From positions 2,728,001 to 2,792,000 of the forward strand of contig NZ_JACHMP010000001.1 of assembly GCF_014204985.1 (NCBI RefSeq): a stretch of DNA of 64,000 nucleotides, in the 5' to 3' direction. Position numbers and translations under genes: made by a program. The DNA comes from Streptosporangium becharense. Its GTDB lineage: Bacteria; Actinomycetota; Actinomycetes; Streptosporangiales; Streptosporangiaceae. Shown here piece after piece: positions 7,770 through 15,866 of the stretch (the first letter of the stretch is position 1; each line of letters begins with the position of its first letter). The notes beneath the pieces were generated by a model that did not search any database, was not told the DNA's origin, and saw only the letters and a program-made list of their open reading frames with translations.

Positions 7770-9722
7770 TCAGTCTCCCCGGGTGAAGTAGGGCAGGACC
7801 TCGGGGTTGGCCATGGCGTCGAGGTTGGCGGCCTTCTCCGGCGGGACACCGAGGAGGATCTTGCGGACGGGGACCTCCAGCTTCTTGCCGCTGAGCGTGC
7901 GGGGGATGCCCGGCACCTCGATGATCTCGTTCGGCACGTGGCGCGGGGAGAGCGCCTCCCGCAGGTCAGCGCGCAGGCGCGCCACCAGGTCGTCGGTCAG
8001 GGTCGCCTCCTCGGCCATGGTGACGTAGAGCAGCAGGCTGCCCTCCTGCCCGAGCTGGCCGGTGTCGATCACCAGGCTGTCGGCGATCTCCTCGAAGCGC
8101 TCCACCACCCGGTAGAACTCGCTGGTGCCCATGCGGACGCCGCCCCGGTTCAGCGTCGAGTCGGAACGGCCGTAGATCACGCAGCCCCCGTCGGGCAGGA
8201 TCTTGATCCAGTCGCCGTGCCGCCAGACGCCGGGGAACTCGGCGAAGTAGCTCTCCCGGTAGCGTGACCCGTCGGCGTCGTTCCAGAACATGACCGGCAT
8301 CGACGGCATCGGCAGGGTCAGCACCAGCTCGCCGACCTCGCCGACCAGCGGCGCTCCCGACGGGTCGAACGACTCCACCTTCGCCCCCAGGCAGCGGCAC
8401 GGGATCACCCCGGCCCGGACCGGGAGCAGCGGGACGGCGCCCACGAAGCCGGTGCAGACGTCGGTGCCCCCGGAGAACGAACCCAGCTGCACGTCGGGCA
8501 GCGCGTCGTGCACCCAGGCGAACCCCTCCGGAGGCAGCGGGGAACCGGTCGAGCCGAGCCCGCGCAGCCGGTCGAGGCCCGCCGGTTCGAGCCCCGCCTT
8601 CATCGACGCGATCAGGTACGGCGCGCCGGTGCCGAAGTAGGTCACGCCCTCCTCGGCGGCCAGCCGCCACAGCGCGTCCGTCTCCGGGTGGGTGGCCGAC
8701 CCGTCGTACAGCACCACCGTCGCGCCGACCAGGAGGCCGCCGACGAGGTAGTTCCACATCATCCAGCCGGTGGTGGTGTACCAGAAGAAGACGTCGTCCT
8801 CGCCCAGGTCCTGGTGGAAGGAGAGCGCCTTGAGGTGCTCCAGGACCACGCCGCCGTGGCCGTGCACGATCGGCTTGGGCAGCCCGGTGGTGCCCGAGGA
8901 GTAGACGATCCAGAGCGGGTGCCCGAACGGCACCGGCTCGAAGTCGAGCGGCCCGGCGTCCGCCCGCAACTCCTCCCAGGACACCGTGGCGACGCCGCCC
9001 TCGGGGCCGGACTCCCGCTCCGCGTCCCGCCCGGCCGCGTCCGGCCCGCCGACGCGCACCAGGGCGACCAGGGTAGGCAGCCGGGAGGCGATGTCGCGGA
9101 CGACCTCGGCGCGGTCGAACCGTCTGCCGTTGTAATCGTAGCCGTCGACCGCGACGAGCACCTTCGGCTCGATCTGGGTGAAGCGGTCGATCACACTGGG
9201 GGCTCCGAAGTCGGGCGAGCAGGACGACCAGACGGCTCCCAGGGAGGCGGTGGCCAGGAAGGCGACCAGCGTCTCGGGGATGTTCGGCGCGTAGGCGGCG
9301 ACCCGGTCGCCCCGCCCGACGCCCAGGGCTGCCAGGCCGGCGCGGACCCGCGCCACCTCCTCGGCCAGCTCGCCGAGGGTGAGCGTGCGCCGCCCGCCCG
9401 CCTCGTCACGGGAGACGACCGCGAGCCGGTCGGGGTCGGCGGCGGCCCCGCGCAGCGCGTTGGCCGCGTAGTTGAGCGTCGATCCTTCGAACCACCGGGT
9501 GCCGGGCATCTCACCCGAGATCACCGGGCCGTCGCCGCGTTCCCCCACGACGCCGAAGTAGTCCCAGATCGACGTCCAGAACTCGGCGGGGGCGTCCACC
9601 GACCACCGCCACAGCGACTCGTAGTCGGCCGACCGGCCGAGCCACTCGGCGTAGCGGGTGATCCTGGCGTTCTTCACGACCTCCGGAGAGGGCTCCCAGA
9701 GCAGCGCACCTTCCTCAACCAT
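7770..9722 (-). CDS. aacS: acetoacetyl-CoA synthetase
   Basis: ATP-dependent ligase converting acetoacetate plus CoA to acetoacetyl-CoA (ketone-body or polyester salvage, cytoplasm). At 650 residues it matches the usual family length. The ANL-superfamily core motifs are present: IVYSSGTTGLPKPIVHGHGG (P-loop), then TTTGWMMWNYLVGGLL, GRSDSTLNRGGVRMGTSEFY, and near the end LSGKKLEVPVRKILLG with the catalytic Lys. The N-terminal ACS-type region with EFWTSIWDYFGV supports AacS over acetyl-CoA synthetase. The ATG at 9722 (MVEEGALLWEPS) is preceded by GAGAGGA; an upstream in-frame extension has no family similarity. Single gene, with an HAD gene following in the other direction of the map. Confidence 0.92.
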   Translation of the reverse strand: MVEEGALLWEPSPEVVKNARITRYAEWLGRSADYESLWRWSVDAPAEFWTSIWDYFGVVGERGDGPVISGEMPGTRWFEGSTLNYAANALRGAAADPDRLAVVSRDEAGGRRTLTLGELAEEVARVRAGLAALGVGRGDRVAAYAPNIPETLVAFLATASLGAVWSSCSPDFGAPSVIDRFTQIEPKVLVAVDGYDYNGRRFDRAEVVRDIASRLPTLVALVRVGGPDAAGRDAERESGPEGGVATVSWEELRADAGPLDFEPVPFGHPLWIVYSSGTTGLPKPIVHGHGGVVLEHLKALSFHQDLGEDDVFFWYTTTGWMMWNYLVGGLLVGATVVLYDGSATHPETDALWRLAAEEGVTYFGTGAPYLIASMKAGLEPAGLDRLRGLGSTGSPLPPEGFAWVHDALPDVQLGSFSGGTDVCTGFVGAVPLLPVRAGVIPCRCLGAKVESFDPSGAPLVGEVGELVLTLPMPSMPVMFWNDADGSRYRESYFAEFPGVWRHGDWIKILPDGGCVIYGRSDSTLNRGGVRMGTSEFYRVVERFEEIADSLVIDTGQLGQEGSLLLYVTMAEEATLTDDLVARLRADLREALSPRHVPNEIIEVPGIPRTLSGKKLEVPVRKILLGVPPEKAANLDAMANPEVLPYFTRGD

Positions 9723-9888
9723 GGCCCCATCCTCTCGGCGCCCGCCGGGAATGTCATCCCCCGCACCCACACACCCTCCCCGTGAACGGTGTGGAGCGGC
9801 CACGCACGCCCCGGCGGCCCTCCCACACAACGGGCATCACCGCGCCGGAGCGTTCGCAGCCTCATGATCCGGACTCCCGGACAGCCTC

Positions 9889-10620
9889 CTAGGCGGAGCC
9901 GTGGCCGGTGGCGCGGGCGGGGGAGGTGAGAGCGACGACGGCGGCGGCCACCCGGGAGGGGTCGCCCAGGTCGGGCAGGACCAGGTCGGCGCCGGCCTCG
10001 CGCAGCTCGGCCGGGAGGGAGCGTCCGGAGGCGACCCCGATCATCGCGACCCCGGCGATCCTGGCGGCCTGGACGTCGCGGGCCGAGTCGCCGATCAGCA
10101 CCGTGTTGCCGCCGTCGAAGACCACACCGTGCCTCCGCCCGGCGCGGCCCTGCGCGACCTGCAACAGGGTGGCCTTGGGGTAGACCTCCTCGCCGTAACC
10201 GCCGATCTCGAAGTCGACGTACCCGTCCAGGCCGAAGGCGGCCAGCTTGTGCACCGCGTTGCTCCTGATCGTGCCGGTGAGCACCGACTGGGCGGTGCCG
10301 TCGAGCTCCGCCACGGCCCGCAACGCCTCGCGGGCCCCGGCCATCATCCGGCCGTCCCGGGCCAGGCGCTCACGCCGGGCCCCGAAGGAACGGGCCAGGG
10401 CGTGCAGGAACCGGGGCAGGTGGTCGTCGTCGGGGACGATCCCGTTGAGGGCGATCATCTCGAAGACGATCTCCGAGTCCGGTCGTCCGTTCGGCGGGGT
10501 CAGTTTGACCAGTGGCCTGCCGGTGACCTCGCGGAACGCCTCCGCGTACGCCTCACGGGTGACGATGGACACGTCGACCAGGGTGAGATCGATGTTCCAC
10601 AGGACGAGGCGGTTGATCAT
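9889..10620 (-). CDS. HAD-superfamily protein with Asn in place of the nucleophilic Asp
   Basis: 243-residue HAD fold resembling phosphoglycolate-phosphatase-like hydrolases. Motif II is SVLTGT, motif III the Lys in VYPKATLL, motif IV LIGDSARD. Motif I reads LVLWNIDLTLVD: position 9, normally the Asp that becomes phosphorylated, is Asn (codon AAC), while the second Asp (Asp11) remains. The enzyme may therefore lack normal phosphatase activity, or use a modified role. The ATG at 10620 has AGGAGG only two bases upstream, unusually close, but motif I fixes the N-terminus. It is the first of three HAD genes on this strand within 3.2 kb. Confidence 0.82.
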   Translation of the reverse strand: MINRLVLWNIDLTLVDVSIVTREAYAEAFREVTGRPLVKLTPPNGRPDSEIVFEMIALNGIVPDDDHLPRFLHALARSFGARRERLARDGRMMAGAREALRAVAELDGTAQSVLTGTIRSNAVHKLAAFGLDGYVDFEIGGYGEEVYPKATLLQVAQGRAGRRHGVVFDGGNTVLIGDSARDVQAARIAGVAMIGVASGRSLPAELREAGADLVLPDLGDPSRVAAAVVALTSPARATGHGSA

Positions 10621-10786
10621 GGCCTCCTGGGGTGAGGGGGGATGCCCAGGGTAAGGGCGGCACGCGCCGGGATCACCATCGATGCCGGAACCGTCTGGTC
10701 CGGGCCTGCCGGGGCGACCCCGCCCGATGCCGCACCGGCCGGAGAGGCCTGCGCCGGGTGTTCCCGGACGGCGCCGCCGGTGGTTC

Positions 10787-11425
10787 CTAGGCGGCGTAGT
10801 CGAGGGCGTCGGCCAGGGTGTCGACGACCGGCCCTCCGAAGGCCAGCAGGTCCGCCCGGCTCGTCATGCCCCCGCTGTAGAGGACGGCACGCGCTCCGAC
10901 GTGCTGGGCGGCGTGCGCGTCGTCCAGACTGTCGCCGATCACCACCACGTCGGCCGGGTCCACGCCGAGCGCGGCCAGGTGGGCGACCATCCACTCGGCC
11001 TTGGGCCCGCCCGTGGCGCTGCGCAGGCCGTCGACGCGGGTGAAGTAGTGGTCGATGCCGAACTCGGTGATCTTGGGAACCAGCCGCTCGTGTGCCCACA
11101 TGGACAGCAGCGACTGCCGACCTCCGGCGTCCTTCCAGCTCTCCAGGCTCGCCAGCGCGTCGGCGGCGAGCCCGCACTCCAGCATCAGCCGGTGGTAGTG
11201 CTCGTGGAAGGCGAAGTCGAGCCGCTCCCACTCCCCCTCGTAGAGGGAGCGGCCGAGCATGCGCTCGTAGGCGGCCCAGATCGGGCGTGTGTAGACGGCG
11301 CGGAACCCGTCGGCGTCGTACGACCCCAGCCCGTAGGGCTCGAACACCATGTTCGTCGCCCCGACCACGGCTTCGATGTCGTGGAAGAGAGTGCCGTTCC
11401 AGTCCCAGACGATGTGCTTAGTCAT
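10787..11425 (-). CDS. HAD-superfamily hydrolase, DxN motif-I variant
   Basis: 212-residue HAD protein starting MTKHIVWDWNGTLFHD. Here the nucleophile Asp8 is kept but the second acidic residue is Asn10, a combination common in one actinobacterial subfamily. Motif IV is VVVIGDSLDDAHAA, motif III the Lys in GGPKAEWM. A C1-type cap lies between motifs I and II. The ATG at 11425 follows GAGGGG closely. An AT-rich patch lies upstream and probably carries the promoter. The substrate is unknown; subfamily members are annotated only as hydrolases. Confidence 0.83.
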   Translation of the reverse strand: MTKHIVWDWNGTLFHDIEAVVGATNMVFEPYGLGSYDADGFRAVYTRPIWAAYERMLGRSLYEGEWERLDFAFHEHYHRLMLECGLAADALASLESWKDAGGRQSLLSMWAHERLVPKITEFGIDHYFTRVDGLRSATGGPKAEWMVAHLAALGVDPADVVVIGDSLDDAHAAQHVGARAVLYSGGMTSRADLLAFGGPVVDTLADALDYAA

Positions 11426-11554
11426 ATCCCCTCAAGCGTAGCCAACCGCCGCATACGACACACAAGGCGCCGGACGCGGAGGCCCAGGGACGGCCACCGC
11501 TCCCACGGTCACAGCCCTGGACCTTCTGACACCGACGTCCCCATGATGAAACCG

Positions 11555-11625
11555 CCCGAGGAACCCCAAAAGGACTTGATCGTAAAAATGGCGAAATAGC
11601 TATCTTTAAAGTGCTTGATCCGTCT
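11555..11625. other. AT-rich island with a near-palindrome upstream of the HAD gene
   Basis: Within the 229-bp gap between two minus-strand genes, composition falls sharply (long A runs, about 40 percent GC by eye). The patch contains ATAGCTAT inside the imperfect palindrome AAAGATAGCTATTTC (minus strand), flanked by two CTTGATC copies about 40 bp apart. It is best read as promoter/operator DNA for the HAD gene at 10787-11425. Two tiny frames cross it (a 17-codon one on plus ending KDLIVKMAK and a roughly 40-codon one on minus); neither has a ribosome binding site. Confidence 0.35.
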
Positions 11626-11654
11626 CCGGCCGGTCCCCACGGGGCCGTCCGGGA

Positions 11655-12161
11655 TCAGCCGACCAGGTCGGGGATCTCCTGGGTGGCGTACCACAGCAGT
11701 TCGTTGGCCTCGGCCCCGTCCACGGTGAACCGGGCGTCGTCGTCGCCCAGGTCGGCCGCGGGCAGCGCCGCGACGGCGGCCTCGACGTCCTTGACCGCCG
11801 ACGGGTCGTCCACGTGGACCGCGGCGATCTTCGCCATCGGCACCGGCGCCGCGAGCCGCACCCGGGCCCGCTCCTCCAGGTCGACACCGCCGCTGACGTC
11901 GCCGTCCGGCACGTCGGCCGCGAGGACCACCCGCCGCGCGGCCACCTCCGCCCCGTCGGCGCGGTCGGCGGCGATCAGCCGCAGGGACTCCCTGGCCGCC
12001 TCGGTCAGGGCGACGTACTCCAGTTCCTCGGTGTCACCCGAGACGTACCACTCGATCAACGCGGGGGTCACCGCGTAACCGGTCAACGGGGCCGGGCCCA
12101 CCTCCCCCGCTGCGGCCACGCGGGCCAGCGCCGGGAGCGTACACGGCAGGTAGACGCGCAT
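11655..12161 (-). CDS. DUF6912-like conserved actinobacterial protein
   Basis: 168 residues beginning MRVYLPCTLPALARV, followed by AVTPALIEWYVSGDTEELEYVALTEAA (split here by eye into its two conserved parts) and RRVVLAADVPD. This pattern matches a conserved hypothetical family I recall as DUF6912; no catalytic residues or signal peptide are evident and the protein is acidic and soluble. I chose the ATG at 12161 because GAGG lies five bases upstream and the family begins MRVYLP; a GTG at 12185 would add eight residues. The function is unknown. Confidence 0.68.
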   Translation of the reverse strand: MRVYLPCTLPALARVAAAGEVGPAPLTGYAVTPALIEWYVSGDTEELEYVALTEAARESLRLIAADRADGAEVAARRVVLAADVPDGDVSGGVDLEERARVRLAAPVPMAKIAAVHVDDPSAVKDVEAAVAALPAADLGDDDARFTVDGAEANELLWYATQEIPDLVG

Positions 12162-12267
12162 CCATGCCTCGATCTTGTTCTCCACGATCGGCGCCGGTTC
12201 GGCGCCGATTCACCCACGAGTGTGCCAGCCCCGGCGGCCCCGCAGGGAGATTGCCCGCGCGCCGCGG

Positions 12268-12335
12268 CCCACGCCCGGCGGACGGCCCGCCGCGGCGCAC
12301 ACTCACCGGCCCGCCGCGGCGCACGCCCGGCGGAC
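12268..12335. repeat. short GC-rich direct repeats
   Basis: A 17-bp element, GGCCCGCCGCGGCGCAC, occurs at 12284-12300 and again at 12308-12324. ACGCCCGGCGGAC occurs twice around it. The repeats fill the gap between the DUF6912-like gene and the HAD stop at 12407. No gene is supported here. Confidence 0.7.
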
Positions 12336-12406
12336 CGCCCCTCCCTGCGAGAGGTCTTCCGCTCCCGGCGGGCGGCCCCCGCCGGGAGGCGTTCACCCGC
12401 CCGCCG

Positions 12407-13051
12407 TCAGCGCAGGGGGACGCGGAGAAGGGTCTCCAGTTCGGAGATGGTCGTCTCGGGGTCGCGGTGGTGCACACCCACGATGCCGAGCCCGCGGGCG
12501 GCGCGGACGTTGGCCTCGACGTCGTCGACGAACACGCACTCCCGCCCGGACAGGCCGATCCTGCCCAGCGCGTGCCGGAAGATCCTCGGCTCGGGCTTGC
12601 GCATGCCCACCTCCCCGGAGATGACGACCTCGTCGAAGACGTCGTCCCAGCCGTCCCGGGGGTACTCGTTGGCCCACGAGTTGGACAGCAGGCAGGTCCG
12701 CACCCCGGCGGCGCGGGCCTCGCGCAGCATCTCGTACATCGGCTCGACCCGGTGGAACCGGGAGAACATCCTGGCCAGCAGCCCCTCGGCGACCGGTGGC
12801 ACGCCGTCCATGGTGACCAGCCGCGCGGCCAGGCCGCGTTCGAAGTCCAGTGCGGAGATCTCACCGCGCTCCAGAGCGTGGATCATGTTCTCCCCCTCGG
12901 CGGAGCCCTCGTACGCGTTCGCGACGAGTTCGCGCATCACCCCCCGGTAGTGGTCGGGGTCGAGCCGCTCGGCGGCGATCCACTCCGCGACGGCCTCGGA
13001 GAGCCCGACGGTGAGCACCCCGCCCCAGTCGATCAGCACTCCCTTGAGCAT
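12407..13051 (-). CDS. HAD-superfamily hydrolase, DWGGVL subtype
   Basis: 214 residues. Motif I is IDWGGVLTVG (nucleophile Asp8, second position Gly10, as in the subfamily of dehalogenase- and epoxide-hydrolase-N-domain-like HADs). Motif II is LLSNS, motif III KPEPRIF, motif IV CVFVDDVEANV. The ATG at 13051 is preceded by a strong AGGAGG at four-base spacing, so the longer open frame upstream can be discarded. It is divergent from the acyl-CoA dehydrogenase, with start codons only 81 bp apart, so the two may share regulation. The substrate is unknown. Confidence 0.85.
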   Translation of the reverse strand: MLKGVLIDWGGVLTVGLSEAVAEWIAAERLDPDHYRGVMRELVANAYEGSAEGENMIHALERGEISALDFERGLAARLVTMDGVPPVAEGLLARMFSRFHRVEPMYEMLREARAAGVRTCLLSNSWANEYPRDGWDDVFDEVVISGEVGMRKPEPRIFRHALGRIGLSGRECVFVDDVEANVRAARGLGIVGVHHRDPETTISELETLLRVPLR

Positions 13052-13132
13052 CCCGCCTCCTCGATGGAACGGGTTCCAGAGTAGGCGTGGCCGGTGCAGG
13101 ACCGCGGAGGGGGTGGTGCGAGACTGGCCGCC

Positions 13133-14335
13133 ATGGACTTCGCGCTCAGCAGCAAGGCGCAGGAATACCTCGCCAACCTGACCGATTTCATGGATGCGCA
13201 TGTGTACCCGGCGGAGCCGGTGTACCACGCGTGGCGACGCGACAAGGGCCACGACAACCACGAACTGCCCCCCGTGGTGGAGGAACTCAAGGCCGAGGCA
13301 CGCTCACGCGGCCTGTGGAACCTGTTCCTGCCCGACGAGTCCGGCCTGTCGGTGCTCGACTATGCCACCCTGGCCGAGGTCACCGGCCGTTCCATCGATC
13401 TGGCCCCCGAGGCGCTGAACTGCGCCGCGCCCGACACCGGGAACATGGAGGTCCTGCACATGTTCGGCTCGCCGCAGCAGCGGGAGCGCTGGCTGCGGCC
13501 CCTGCTCGACGGCGAGATCCGCTCGGCCTTCGCGATGACCGAACCCGCGGTGGCCTCCAGCGACGCGAACAACATCGCCACCTCCATTCGGCGGGACGGC
13601 TCCGAGTACGTGATCAACGGCCGCAAGTGGTTCATCACCGGGGCGGCCGACCCGCGCTGCGAGATCATGATCGTGATGGGCAAGACCGACCCGGACGCGC
13701 CACCGCACCGCCAGCAGTCGATGATCCTCGTTCCGGTGAACACCCCCGGCGTGGAGATCGTCCGGCATCTGCCCCTCTTCGGCTATCAGGACCAGCACGG
13801 GCACTCCGAGATCGTGTTCACCGACGTCCGGGTGCCCGCGGCGAACCTGGTCGGCGAGGAGGGCGACGGCTTCCGTATCGCCCAGGCCCGCCTGGGCCCC
13901 GGCCGCATCCACCACTGCATGCGCGCCATCGGCATGGCGGAGCGGGCCCTGGAGCTGATGTGCGGTCGGGCCGCCAACCGGGTGGCGTTCGGCCAGACGC
14001 TCGCCCAGCAAGGCGTCGTGCAGCAGCAGATCGCCGAGTCGCGCCTGGCCATCGAGCAGGCCCGGCTGCTGACCCTCAAGGCCGCCTGGATGATCGACAC
14101 CGTCGGGACCAGGGCCGCCGCCTCGGAGATCTCCGCCATCAAGGTCGTCGCCCCCCGGATGGCCTGCGAGGTCATCGACCGGGCCATCCAGGTCCACGGC
14201 GGCATGGGCGTCTCCGACGACGTCCCGCTCGCCATGATGTACGCCCAGGCCCGCGCGATGCGCATCTTCGACGGCCCGGACGAGGTGCACATCCGCACCG
14301 TCGCCCGGCGCGAGCTCAAGCCCTACCTCTCCTAG
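13133..14335 (+). CDS. acyl-CoA dehydrogenase family protein
   Basis: FAD-dependent acyl-CoA dehydrogenase, 400 residues, the usual length. Visible signatures are [15 protein letters not shown] (flavin/substrate loop), [28 protein letters not shown], and near the end [14 protein letters not shown] followed by [19 protein letters not shown]. The FDGPDEVH ending is characteristic of the ACAD10/ACAD11-like branch rather than of short-chain enzymes. The ATG at 13133 ([10 protein letters not shown]) lacks a strong ribosome binding site; an in-frame GTG at 13094 would add 13 residues. It is followed by two tandem hairpins that end transcription before the convergent GH3 gene. Confidence 0.9.
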   Translation: MDFALSSKAQEYLANLTDFMDAHVYPAEPVYHAWRRDKGHDNHELPPVVEELKAEARSRGLWNLFLPDESGLSVLDYATLAEVTGRSIDLAPEALNCAAPDTGNMEVLHMFGSPQQRERWLRPLLDGEIRSAFAMTEPAVASSDANNIATSIRRDGSEYVINGRKWFITGAADPRCEIMIVMGKTDPDAPPHRQQSMILVPVNTPGVEIVRHLPLFGYQDQHGHSEIVFTDVRVPAANLVGEEGDGFRIAQARLGPGRIHHCMRAIGMAERALELMCGRAANRVAFGQTLAQQGVVQQQIAESRLAIEQARLLTLKAAWMIDTVGTRAAASEISAIKVVAPRMACEVIDRAIQVHGGMGVSDDVPLAMMYAQARAMRIFDGPDEVHIRTVARRELKPYLS

Positions 14336-14350
14336 GACTCCTGGGGGACT

Positions 14351-14379
14351 CCCCGGGACCTCTCCCTGGGGTCCCGGGG
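14351..14379. terminator. hairpin terminator after the acyl-CoA dehydrogenase
   Basis: Perfect 10-bp stem CCCCGGGACC / GGTCCCGGGG with a loop of nine bases, starting 16 bp after the dehydrogenase stop. It is the first of two tandem hairpins at this convergent junction. No U-tract, as is usual in high-GC actinobacteria. Confidence 0.7.
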
Positions 14380-14382
14380 GCT

Positions 14383-14423
14383 CCGCTGACGGCGCGTCCC
14401 GAAGCCGGGCACGCCGTCAGCGG
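14383..14423. terminator. second, 12-bp-stem bidirectional terminator
   Basis: Perfect stem CCGCTGACGGCG / CGCCGTCAGCGG, with an inner CCCG/CGGG pairing that extends the helix. It lies between the convergent dehydrogenase (stop 14335) and GH3 gene (stop 14437) and should work on both strands. Confidence 0.75.
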
Positions 14424-14436
14424 ACGCAGGAGTCGA

Positions 14437-15771
14437 TCAGCGGGCGCGGGAGTTGATCAGCCGGGCCAGCTTGCGGTGCTCCTCCGAGCGCAGCACGCGT
14501 TCGGCCTCGGCCGGGTCGGCCACCGGGGCCTTCTCCAGCAGGCCGCGGGCGTCCTTGAGCGTCAGCAGGCGCCGGACGGACTCATCGAGCCGGTCGGCGG
14601 GGATCCTCCCGGACTTCACCGCCTCCAGCACCGCCCGGTACGCCTTGGGGTAGTCCGGCGGCATGAGCAGCAGGTCGGCCCCGGCCAGGATCGCCCGCAC
14701 GGCCACCTCACCGTCGCCGTACCTCTCACGCACCCCCGCCATGTCCAGCGCGTCGGTCGAGACCACCCCGTCGAAGCCGAGCTTCTTGCGCAGCAGCCCG
14801 GTCAGGATCGGCTTGGACAGCGTGGCGGGATCACCGGACGGGTCGAGCTTCGGCATGACGACGTGAGCGCTCATGATCGCGTCGACGTTCTCGGCGATCG
14901 CGGCGGCGAACGGCGGGGCGTCGAGTCTGTCCCACTGAGCGCGGGAATGCTTGATCACCGGCAGGCCGGTGTGGCTGTCGACGGAGGTGTCGCCGTGTCC
15001 GGGGAAGTGCTTGGCGGTGGAGGCGATGCCGGCGTCGTGGAAGCCGCGCACCGCGGCGGCGACCATCGGCGCGACCTTGCGCGGGTCGGAGCCGTAGGCG
15101 CGCGGGCCGATCACCGGGTTGCGCGGGTTGACGTTGACGTCGGCGACCGGGGCGAAGTCGAGGTTGACCCCCAGGGCACGCAGCTCCACCCCCGTCGCCT
15201 CGGCGGCCCTGCGGGCCAGCGACGGGTCACCGGTCGAGCCGATCACCGAGGCCCCCGGCAGGTCGCTGACCAGCGGCGCGAGCCGGGACACCCGGCCGTT
15301 CTCCTGGTCGGCGGCGATCAGCAGCGGGATCTCCGGCGACGCCTTCTGCAACCCGTTGGTCAGCGCCACGACCTGCCGGACGTTCTTGACGTTGCCCGCC
15401 CAGGGGAACAGGATCACGCCGCCCGGACGGTACTTGGCGATCATCTTCGCCGGGGTGCCGACCCCGAAGCGCGCCTGGTTCTCCCCCGACGTCTCCTCGG
15501 CCGCCGCCCCGTACAGCACGGGCATGAAGAGCTGGCCGACCTTCTCCTCCACGCTCATCGAGGCGAGCACCGCCTCCACCCCGGAGGGCTTGGGCGTCGA
15601 GGGCGCCGCCGGGGTGGCGGGGGCCGCGGGGGCGGACGTCACCGCCGCGTCCGCGGCGCGGTCCTTCCTCGCCGGACCGGACGCGGCCGGAGCCGCCGCT
15701 CCCGACGCGGCGCACCCGGCCACCACGGTCGTGATAACTGCCATCCCCGTCGCACGCATCCACCGAGCCAT
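14437..15771 (-). CDS. GH3 beta-N-acetylhexosaminidase-like lipoprotein
   Basis: Glycoside hydrolase family 3 enzyme of the NagZ/beta-hexosaminidase type, 444 residues, probably removing terminal GlcNAc from cell-wall or chitin fragments outside the cell. The N-terminus MARWMRATGMAVITTVVAGC is a lipoprotein signal with lipobox VAGC (Cys20), then an Ala/Pro-rich linker. The catalytic domain contains KHFPGHGDTSVDSHTGLP (the His/Asp loop specific to this GH3 branch) and VSTDALDMAGV with the nucleophile Asp. It lacks the C-terminal domain of plant-type GH3 enzymes. The ATG at 15771 follows GGGAG. It lies 95 bp downstream of ptsI on the same strand, so it can be read as the last gene of the amino-sugar PTS cluster. 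Confidence 0.88.
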   Translation of the reverse strand: MARWMRATGMAVITTVVAGCAASGAAAPAASGPARKDRAADAAVTSAPAAPATPAAPSTPKPSGVEAVLASMSVEEKVGQLFMPVLYGAAAEETSGENQARFGVGTPAKMIAKYRPGGVILFPWAGNVKNVRQVVALTNGLQKASPEIPLLIAADQENGRVSRLAPLVSDLPGASVIGSTGDPSLARRAAEATGVELRALGVNLDFAPVADVNVNPRNPVIGPRAYGSDPRKVAPMVAAAVRGFHDAGIASTAKHFPGHGDTSVDSHTGLPVIKHSRAQWDRLDAPPFAAAIAENVDAIMSAHVVMPKLDPSGDPATLSKPILTGLLRKKLGFDGVVSTDALDMAGVRERYGDGEVAVRAILAGADLLLMPPDYPKAYRAVLEAVKSGRIPADRLDESVRRLLTLKDARGLLEKAPVADPAEAERVLRSEEHRKLARLINSRAR

Positions 15772-15866
15772 GACTCCCACGCTATCCGCGCGGGCGACCC
15801 GACACGCCACCCCCCGCCGTCCGCGTCCCCGTCGTGCCCGGATCCCGGGGAGGAGCCGGAGCCCCG

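Noticed and set aside
11525-11599. A 17-codon plus-strand frame ending KDLIVKMAK in the AT-rich island
   Set aside because: It has no ribosome binding site or leaderless -10, and lies in DNA best explained as a promoter of the minus-strand HAD gene.
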